A stretch of 5,392 bases of DNA, from positions 1 to 5,392 of the forward strand of contig JACCSC010000041.1 of assembly GCA_013813215.1 (NCBI GenBank), read 5' to 3'. The stretch comes from Geodermatophilaceae bacterium. Its GTDB lineage: Bacteria; Actinomycetota; Actinomycetes; Mycobacteriales; Geodermatophilaceae. The position numbers and the translations under genes were made by a program. Under the pieces are notes generated by a model, which was not told where the DNA came from, did not search any database, and saw only the letters and a list, made by a program, of their open reading frames with translations. Positions 1 to 4,503 of the stretch are shown one piece after another (position 1 is the first letter of the stretch; each line of letters starts with the position of its first letter).

Positions 1-549
1 GCGCAGCCACTTCTCGTAGGCCTGCACCTCGGGCAGGAAGTCGGCCCGACCGGGCTGGATGTTCAGCAACAGCAGCGCCCCCGCCCGCCGGGCGGCATCC
101 AGGTAGTCCTGGATCAGCGCGTCGTCGGAGCGTCCGCTGTAGTCGCCCTCCGGGGTAGGGAACGGGTGCGCGATGGTCGTGATCAGCTCGAACACCGGCA
201 GTACCGGCCGGGCGCCGGCGTACGGCGCGATCTGCTGGCGCATTTCCGCGGCCGCCGCGTCCAGGTCGCCGGTCAGCCGGCCCAACGCCGGCGAGCCGGG
301 ACCTCCGGAGAAACCGACCAGGCGGTACGCCGGGAAGACCGTCCGCCCACCGCCGGGCAGCTGGGGCGGCGGCGGGGTGGTCGGCGCGGCAGTGGTCGGG
401 GTGGCGCTGGTGGTGGGTGCGCTGCTCGCGGCGCTGGTCGATTCCGGCGCCGAGCGGCTCGGGGTGCTGCCGGCGCTGCATCCGAGCGCCAGCAGCAGGC
501 AGAGCAGCGCCGCGCCGCCCCGCCCCGCCCGGTCAGCGGCCGAGCGCAT
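1..549 (-). CDS. Secreted lipoprotein of unknown function (3' end outside window)
   Basis: Minus-strand frame open from ATG at 549-547 to the window edge; 183 residues visible and the C-terminus is missing. Residues 1-24 form a lipoprotein signal peptide: Arg residues at 2, 7 and 10, a hydrophobic stretch at about 13-22 (AALLCLLLAL), and a lipobox ending ALGC with Cys24 as the probable lipidated residue. Residues 25-67 are a disordered Ser/Thr/Ala/Pro-rich linker, typical of exported actinobacterial proteins that stand off the membrane. A globular domain starts near residue 70 (VFPAYRLVGFSGG). Alternating hydrophobic and helical stretches (PVLPVFELI at 115-123, ALLLLNIQPG at 158-167) could belong to an alpha/beta barrel, which is inference only. 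The start lies inside the end of the acyl-CoA dehydrogenase gene (17-bp overlap), with AAGGA two bases upstream, so co-translation with that gene is likely. I do not recognise the family and assign no reaction. Confidence 0.8.
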   Translation of the reverse strand, partial: MRSAADRAGRGGAALLCLLLALGCSAGSTPSRSAPESTSAASSAPTTSATPTTAAPTTPPPPQLPGGGRTVFPAYRLVGFSGGPGSPALGRLTGDLDAAAAEMRQQIAPYAGARPVLPVFELITTIAHPFPTPEGDYSGRSDDALIQDYLDAARRAGALLLLNIQPGRADFLPEVQAYEKWLR

Positions 550-1729
550 AGTCCTTGAGCAGTCCTCGGCTGATGATCATCTTCTGGATCTCGCTGGTGC
601 CCTCGCCGATCAGCAGGAACGGCGCCTCACGCATCAGCCGCTCGATCTCGTACTCCTTGGAGTAGCCGTAGCCGCCGTGGATCCGGAACGCCTCCTGGGT
701 CACCTCGACGCAGTACTCGCTGGCCAGCAGCTTGGCCATCCCGGCCTCCACGTCGTTACGCTCGCCGGCGTCCTTGAGCCGTGCCGCGTTGACCATCATC
801 AGATGCGCGGCCTCGACCTTGGTCGCCATCTCGGCCAGCTTGAACGCGATGGCCTGGTGCTCGGCGATCTTCTTGCCGAACGTTTCCCGTTGCTGCGCAT
901 AGGAAATCGCCAATTCGAAGGCTCGGATCGAGATGCCACAGGCCCGGGCGGCGACGTTCACCCGACCGACCTCGACGCCATCCATCATCTGGTAGAAACC
1001 GCGCCCCGGCTTTCCCCCGAGGATCGCCTCGGCGCCGATCCGGAACCCGTCGAAGACCGCCTCGGTGGAGTCGACGCCCTTGTAGCCCATCTTGTCCAGC
1101 TTGCCAGGGATGGTCAGGCCGGGCAGCACCTCGCCGGTGCCGACCGGCTTCTCGACCAGGAACGCGGTGAGGTTCTTGTATGGCGAGGCCTCGCCGAGGT
1201 CGGTCTTGACCAGGGTCGCGATGAGGTTCGACGTACTGCCGTTGGTCAGCCACATCTTCTGACCGTCGATCACGTAGTCGTCGCCGTCGCGGACCGCGCG
1301 GGTCTTGATCGCGGCCACGTCCGAGCCCAGGGCGGGCTCGGACATGGAGAACGCGCCGCGGACGTCGCCGGCCGCCATCTGCGGCAACAGCCGTTGCTTC
1401 TGCTCGTCGGTCCCGTGCTGGGCCAGCATGTAGGCCACGATGAAGTGGGTGTTGATCACGCCGGACACGCTCATCCAGCCCCGGGCGATCTGCTCGACGA
1501 CGAGGGCGTAGGTCAAGAGGGATTCGCCCAGCCCGCCGTACTCCTCGGGGATGGTCAGGCCGAACAGGCCCATCTCCTTCATCCCGTCGACGATGTCCTG
1601 CGGATAGGCGTCGGCGTGCTCGAGCGCCATCGCGTGCGGGATGATCTCCTTGTCCACGAACTGCCGGACGGTGGCCAGGATCTCCTGCTGGATGTCGGTC
1701 AGCCCGGGAGTCTGGGCCAGACGTGCCAT
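533..1729 (-). CDS. Acyl-CoA dehydrogenase, probable methylsuccinyl-CoA dehydrogenase of the ethylmalonyl-CoA pathway
   Basis: Complete 398-residue FAD-dependent acyl-CoA dehydrogenase, the normal family length. Order: N-terminal helical domain (about 10-120, including FGLTIPEEYGGLG), central beta domain with the family signature FSMSEPALGSD (127-137), and a C-terminal helical domain with RIHGGYGYSKEYEIER (349-364) and IGEGTSEIQK (374-383). Glu376 in that last motif is at the position of the catalytic base in short- and medium-chain members. Such enzymes desaturate acyl-CoA at C2-C3 and pass electrons to electron-transfer flavoprotein. The sequence closely resembles, from memory, the streptomycete protein encoded in the ccr-meaA-CoA lyase-MaoC cluster. 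Together with the lyase 2.8 kb away, this suggests methylsuccinyl-CoA to mesaconyl-CoA oxidation. Rhodobacter Mcd, as I recall it, is much longer, so substrate is inferred, and another short or branched acyl-CoA is possible. A strong GGAGGAG site supports the ATG start. The lipoprotein gene follows with a 17-bp overlap. Confidence 0.93.
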   Translation of the reverse strand: MARLAQTPGLTDIQQEILATVRQFVDKEIIPHAMALEHADAYPQDIVDGMKEMGLFGLTIPEEYGGLGESLLTYALVVEQIARGWMSVSGVINTHFIVAYMLAQHGTDEQKQRLLPQMAAGDVRGAFSMSEPALGSDVAAIKTRAVRDGDDYVIDGQKMWLTNGSTSNLIATLVKTDLGEASPYKNLTAFLVEKPVGTGEVLPGLTIPGKLDKMGYKGVDSTEAVFDGFRIGAEAILGGKPGRGFYQMMDGVEVGRVNVAARACGISIRAFELAISYAQQRETFGKKIAEHQAIAFKLAEMATKVEAAHLMMVNAARLKDAGERNDVEAGMAKLLASEYCVEVTQEAFRIHGGYGYSKEYEIERLMREAPFLLIGEGTSEIQKMIISRGLLKDYALGR

Positions 1730-1736
1730 GCGCTCG

Positions 1737-1743
1737 CTCCTCC
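1737..1743 (-). promoter_or_regulatory. Ribosome binding site of the acyl-CoA dehydrogenase gene
   Basis: The minus strand reads GGAGGAG followed by seven bases (CGAGCGC) and ATG. This near-perfect Shine-Dalgarno sequence at good spacing fixes the start at 1729 and implies efficient translation. Confidence 0.85.
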
Positions 1744-1777
1744 GGGTGGCGGTCCTTGCTTGGCAGTATTCACGTGC

Positions 1778-1792
1778 GGACCGTTACGGTCC
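1778..1792. promoter_or_regulatory. Perfect 15-bp palindrome in the divergent promoter region, candidate operator
   Basis: GGACCGTTACGGTCC has two 7-bp arms (GGACCGT and ACGGTCC) around one central base. It sits in the 90-bp spacer between the divergent acyl-CoA dehydrogenase (start 1729) and DUF4190 (start 1820) genes, the natural place for a regulator that controls both. Size and symmetry suit a homodimeric regulator such as a TetR- or GntR-type protein, but no regulator gene is in the window and no match to a known site is claimed. A partial repeat, GGTCC, lies at 1751-1755. I could not place convincing -35 and -10 hexamers on either strand. Confidence 0.45.
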
Positions 1793-1805
1793 TCGCCGGT
1801 GGCAC

Positions 1806-1816
1806 AGGATGGTGGG
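1806..1816 (+). promoter_or_regulatory. Likely ribosome binding site of the DUF4190 gene
   Basis: AGGATGGTGGG precedes the GTG at 1820. AGGA ends ten bases before the start and the second G-rich run ends three bases before it. It supports GTG 1820 over the in-frame GTG at 1799, which has no purine-rich sequence in front of it. Confidence 0.55.
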
Positions 1817-1819
1817 CAC

Positions 1820-2236
1820 GTGACGAACTTCGAGCCGCAGTACCCCCAGCAGTCCCAGGGGTACCCGCCGCCGCAGCAACCCGGATACCAGCAGTCTGGC
1901 TACCCGCAGCAGCCGTACGGGCCACCGCAGCCGGGCTACCAGCAGCCCGGGTACGGGCCGCCGTACGGCCAGCCACGGCCCACGAACACGATGGCCATCC
2001 TGGCGCTGATCTTCGCGTTCGTCTTCGCGCCGCTGGGCGTCGTGTTCGGCTTCATCGCCCGCGGCCAGATCGCCAGAACCCACGAGGAGGGCAACGGGTT
2101 GGCCCTGGCCGGCATCATCGTCGGCCTCGTGTTCACCGCGATTCTCGTGCTCTACATCATCTTCGCGATCATCTTCATCGGCGCCGCGGTGGACACCGTC
2201 AACGACATCGAGTTCGACTTCCCTACCCCCACCTGA
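1820..2236 (+). CDS. Small DUF4190-type membrane protein with a Pro/Gln/Gly/Tyr-rich N-terminus
   Basis: 138 residues from GTG at 1820 to TGA at 2234-2236; an in-frame GTG at 1799 is a weaker alternative start. Residues 1-55 are low-complexity and rich in Pro, Gln, Gly and Tyr, with repeated PGYQQ and YPQQ units, probably disordered and cytoplasmic. Residues 58-80 form the first membrane segment (ILALIFAFVFAPLGVVFGF), followed by a short polar loop ARGQIARTHEEGNG and a second hydrophobic stretch at about 94-123. The pattern of a first helix, a G-x-I-A-R-G/x-Q-I loop and a G-N-G-L-A-L-A-G-I-x-x-G second helix matches the DUF4190 family, which is common in actinobacteria and of unknown function. 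The acidic tail DIEFDFPTPT follows. It is divergent from the acyl-CoA dehydrogenase gene and 13 bp upstream of the acetyltransferase gene, so probably co-transcribed with the latter. Confidence 0.85.
   Translation: MTNFEPQYPQQSQGYPPPQQPGYQQSGYPQQPYGPPQPGYQQPGYGPPYGQPRPTNTMAILALIFAFVFAPLGVVFGFIARGQIARTHEEGNGLALAGIIVGLVFTAILVLYIIFAIIFIGAAVDTVNDIEFDFPTPT
1880..1972 (+). repeat. Imperfect in-gene repeat encoding Pro/Gly/Tyr/Gln units
   Basis: Codons 21-37 (PGYQQSGYPQQPYGPPQ) and 38-51 (PGYQQPGYGPPYGQ) of the DUF4190 protein are two imperfect copies of one unit, visible at DNA level as repeated ggntaccagcag and ccgtacggscc words. Such tracts can change length by slippage between strains. Confidence 0.6.
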
Positions 2237-2249
2237 CGTCATCGACCCG

Positions 2250-2798
2250 ATGCTCGACCGGGCAGCACTGTGCGACCAAGGCACGCTGCACACGGCGCGG
2301 TTGCGGCTGGAACCCCTGGGGGACAAGCACTTCTCCGGAGTCTGGGCGTCCCTGGCCGATGGGGAGTCCCGTCGGCTGACCGGCACGCACGCCGAGTTCA
2401 CCGAGGACGCCGTACGCCGCCACCTCGCCCGGGTCGCCAGGAACGAGGACCGGGCCGACTGGGCCATCCTCGACGCCACGGACGGTCGTTACCTCGGCGA
2501 GGTGGTGCTCAACAACCTCGACGCCGACAACGTGTCGATGAACTTCCGGATCGCCCTGTCCGGTGGCTACGGCCGGGGCGTGGGCACCGAGGCGACCCGG
2601 GCTGTCGTCGCGCACGGATTCGACGTGATCGGCCTGCACCGCATCTCGCTCGGGGTGTACGCCTTCAACCCACGTGCGATCCGGGTGTACGAGAAGTGCG
2701 GCTTCCGCCGGGAAGGCGTGGCCCGGGACGCGCTGCACTGGGACGGCGCCTGGCACGGCCAGATCACGATGGCGATCCTGACCACCGATCCGCGGTGA
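2250..2798 (+). CDS. GNAT acetyltransferase, RimJ/RimL-like
   Basis: 182 residues, a complete single-domain GNAT N-acetyltransferase of the Acetyltransf_3 (RimJ/RimL) type. It opens with the beta strand LHTARLRLEPL (13-23) usual in this group. The acetyl-CoA pyrophosphate-binding loop is GYGRGVGTEATRAVV (106-120), and the C-terminal motif LHRISLGVYAFNPRAIRVYEKCGF (129-152) carries the N-x-R-A-x-x-x-Y-x-x-x-G-F pattern of the family. It should transfer acetyl from acetyl-CoA to an amine; relatives modify ribosomal protein N-termini, small molecules or antibiotics, and the substrate cannot be read here. The ATG is the first usable start in frame, 13 bp after the DUF4190 stop, with no clear Shine-Dalgarno sequence, which suggests translation dependent on the gene before it. 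The two genes probably form one plus-strand operon. Confidence 0.92.
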   Translation: MLDRAALCDQGTLHTARLRLEPLGDKHFSGVWASLADGESRRLTGTHAEFTEDAVRRHLARVARNEDRADWAILDATDGRYLGEVVLNNLDADNVSMNFRIALSGGYGRGVGTEATRAVVAHGFDVIGLHRISLGVYAFNPRAIRVYEKCGFRREGVARDALHWDGAWHGQITMAILTTDPR

Positions 2799-2958
2799 GC
2801 GCCCGAACCGTCTGCGTCGGCAGCGCCGTCAGCGCACATTGGTGCGATCGGGGGGGAAAATGGTTGTTGGGTGACCCATTCCCCACCGATGACCAGGATT
2901 CGTCGGTGGCCGGGCCGTGACCACGGCGGTTGTCGGCGGCTGACCGTACCGTCCGCCC
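2799..2958 (+). promoter_or_regulatory. Intergenic region with two overlapping hairpins
   Basis: In the 160 bp between the acetyltransferase and DinB-like genes, one stem pairs GGGG plus AATGG (2853-2856, 2859-2863) with CCATTCCCC (2876-2884), leaving AA bulged. A second pairs CCACCGATGA (2883-2892) with TTCGTCGGTGG (2900-2909 region), a 10-pair stem with one U-G pair and a 7-base loop. They share bases 2883-2884 and cannot both form fully. Neither is followed by a U-run, so a factor-independent terminator is doubtful. No Shine-Dalgarno sequence precedes the DinB-like ATG; TACCGT at 2947-2952, six bases before it, could be a -10 element giving a leaderless transcript. Confidence 0.35.
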
Positions 2959-3531
2959 ATGACCCATCCCGTAGCCACTGACTTGCAGCGCTACCTGCAA
3001 CAGGCCCGCGACACCCTGGTCGGAGCCCTGGCCGGCCTGTCGGAGTACGACGTCCGCCGGCCGCTCACTCCGACCGGCACGAACCTGCTCGGCTTGGTCA
3101 AGCACCTAGCGGGCGTCGAGTTCGGCTACCTGGGCGACTGCGTCGGCCGACCCCCGCCTGTCACCTTGCCGTGGAACGAGGACGGCTCGGTGTGGGACGG
3201 CGCTGACATGTGGGCCGCGGCTGACCAGTCCCGGGACTACTTGCTCGACCTTTACCGGACGGCCTGGCGGCACTCCGACGAGTCGATCGCGACCCTGCCG
3301 CTGGACGGCCCGGCCGACGTGGCGTGGTGGCCCGAGGAACGCCGGGCGACGACGTTCGGCCACCTGCTGGTCCGGATGACGGCCGAGACGGCCCAGCACG
3401 CCGGGCACGCCGACATCCTGCGGGAGATGATCGACGGTCGGGGCGGCCGGGACCACGACGACATCGGTGACGCCGACGCGTGGAGAGCGTATTTCGACGC
3501 GATCCAGACCGCGGCCGACACCTTCCGCTGA
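2959..3531 (+). CDS. DinB-like / DUF664 putative metal-binding four-helix protein
   Basis: 190 residues resembling the DinB/DUF664 group of actinobacterial four-helix-bundle proteins. Helix 1 is DLQRYLQQARDTLVGALAGL (8-27), then NLLGLVKHLAGVEFGYLG (42-59) with the first likely metal ligand His49, and TFGHLLVRMTAETAQHAGHADILREMI (132-158) with His147 and His150, the other two probable ligands in the usual E-T-A-x-H-x-G-H-A-D-x-L-R-E motif. Family members include thiol-dependent S-transferases (mycothiol or bacillithiol) and many proteins of unknown role, so a detoxification function is plausible but not shown. The ATG lacks a Shine-Dalgarno sequence and may be leaderless. A 160-bp gap with hairpins separates it from the acetyltransferase gene, and it converges on the membrane protein gene 33 bp downstream. 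Confidence 0.88.
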   Translation: MTHPVATDLQRYLQQARDTLVGALAGLSEYDVRRPLTPTGTNLLGLVKHLAGVEFGYLGDCVGRPPPVTLPWNEDGSVWDGADMWAAADQSRDYLLDLYRTAWRHSDESIATLPLDGPADVAWWPEERRATTFGHLLVRMTAETAQHAGHADILREMIDGRGGRDHDDIGDADAWRAYFDAIQTAADTFR

Positions 3532-3537
3532 TGCGCG

Positions 3538-3562
3538 CCGGCCCGTCTGCCGGACTAGTCCG
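3538..3562. terminator. Candidate bidirectional terminator between convergent genes
   Basis: The 33-bp spacer between stops at 3531 and 3565 holds CCGGC-CCGTCT-GCCGG (3538-3553), a 5-bp stem with a 6-base loop, and overlapping it the perfect 12-bp palindrome CGGACTAGTCCG (3551-3562). Position between convergent genes suggests a terminator read from either side. No T-run follows on either strand, so termination strength is uncertain. Confidence 0.35.
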
Positions 3563-3564
3563 TC

Positions 3565-4503
3565 TCAGGTCGATGCGGAGACTTGCAGCGCTCTGCGCAG
3601 CTCGAAGGCACGATCGGTCCCGGCGCCAAGCGTCCCGCCCCACTCGGAGAGCTGCCGACGCGTGTTCCGGTCCAGCGACTCGGGGTCTAGTGCGAGCAGG
3701 CGATTCAGGCTGCGCAACCCGCAGTACTGACCGAACGGCGTCTCGTCGCGCAAGACCGCCTGGGCGACCTCCTGTATGCGCCGCGGATCGGGGTTGGTGT
3801 AGCACGAGAGAAACCCCGCCAGTCGCAGCCCGCCGTCGTCGCCGGCGAGAAAGTCTGAGACTCCGGGCCATCCGGCGGCAGCGGGGTTGCGGCTGAGCAG
3901 CGCGATCATCCGCCCCACCACGCCGGTCATCGCCGATGTGCGCCGCGAGCCGCTGCGCTGGTTTCGGCGGATGCGGTTGTACTCCTCCGCCAGTACGCGC
4001 ACGGCGTCGCTGTCATCAGACGATCGACTCGTCAGTGCGGCCGCATCACCTCGAGCAGCCGCGATCGACGTCTCCTGGGCAGTCTCGGCGACCTGGTTGG
4101 CACTGGCCGAGGCGCCGCGGGCCTGCGCCGCGTCCCCGGCCGCGCCGTCGGCCACCTGTTTAGCCTCCCTTGCGTCCCCACGCGCGATCCGCGAGTCGTC
4201 CTGCACCGCACGCAACTCCCGCTTCAAGGTGAGACCGAAGCCGGAGATCTCGCTGAAGAAGGCGCTGAGGGACAGCAGGAGGACCAGGCCGAGGGCTACC
4301 ACCGGCGGGTCAGTGAGGTCCAGCTTGCGGCAAGCCTCCTCCGGGGTGTCGCCTCCGGTGAAGCGGCGCTCGCACACCTCGTAGGAAAAGAACAGTGCGA
4401 GCATGCCGGCCAAGGCGAACAGCCCCACTGCGGCGGCTGCGACCTGGACCTTCGGCTGGCCAGGCCCCCAGGAGCCAGCGCGGTTTCGTCGCTCATGACT
4501 CAC
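3565..4503 (-). CDS. Two-pass membrane protein with Ala-rich linker and conserved cytoplasmic C-terminal domain, function unknown
   Basis: 312 residues from GTG at 4503 to TGA at 3567-3565. A basic N-terminus (R5, R6, R8, K18) precedes membrane segment 1 (about 21-40). An outside loop at 41-66 contains Cys44 and Cys58, which could form a disulfide. Segment 2 (67-86) is followed by basic KRE (94-96), so both ends should be cytoplasmic. Residues 97-158 are an Ala/Asp/Arg/Gln-rich helical, probably coiled-coil, linker. The C-terminal domain (about 165-305) has the pattern LAEEYNRIRR, SGSRRT, M-x-x-V-V-x-R-M, then PDPRRIQEVAQAVLRDETPF and GQYCGLRSLNRLL. I recall similar L-x-x-x-Y-x-x-I-R...S-G-x-x-R-T-x-x-M patterns in actinobacterial and cyanobacterial signalling or conflict proteins, without a named function. 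The start overlaps the lyase stop as GTGA, with no usable Shine-Dalgarno spacing, so re-initiation after lyase translation is likely. Its third codon positions are less GC-rich than the lyase's, suggesting acquired DNA. Confidence 0.85.
   Translation of the reverse strand: MSHERRNRAGSWGPGQPKVQVAAAAVGLFALAGMLALFFSYEVCERRFTGGDTPEEACRKLDLTDPPVVALGLVLLLSLSAFFSEISGFGLTLKRELRAVQDDSRIARGDAREAKQVADGAAGDAAQARGASASANQVAETAQETSIAAARGDAAALTSRSSDDSDAVRVLAEEYNRIRRNQRSGSRRTSAMTGVVGRMIALLSRNPAAAGWPGVSDFLAGDDGGLRLAGFLSCYTNPDPRRIQEVAQAVLRDETPFGQYCGLRSLNRLLALDPESLDRNTRRQLSEWGGTLGAGTDRAFELRRALQVSAST

Noticed and set aside
173..1819. Very long plus-strand open frame opposite the acyl-CoA dehydrogenase and lipoprotein genes, continuous with the DUF4190 gene
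   Set aside because: It is the antisense shadow of GC-biased genes. Its translation is low in domain-like sequence, while the minus strand has clear family motifs; only the part from 1820 is a real protein.
1784..2756. Minus-strand open frames opposite the DUF4190 and acetyltransferase genes
   Set aside because: They overlap recognised plus-strand genes and their translations are Arg/Ala/Gly-rich with no motif, as expected from GC-skewed third positions.
3551..3562. CGGACTAGTCCG as a recombination or attachment site
   Set aside because: No integrase, transposase or direct repeat is nearby; a position between convergent stops fits a terminator better.
4296..4496. Alternative ATG start at 4496 with a 66-residue frame after the lyase stop
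   Set aside because: It is in a different frame from the 312-residue membrane protein and shows no membrane helix or motif; the GTG at 4503 gives the coherent product.
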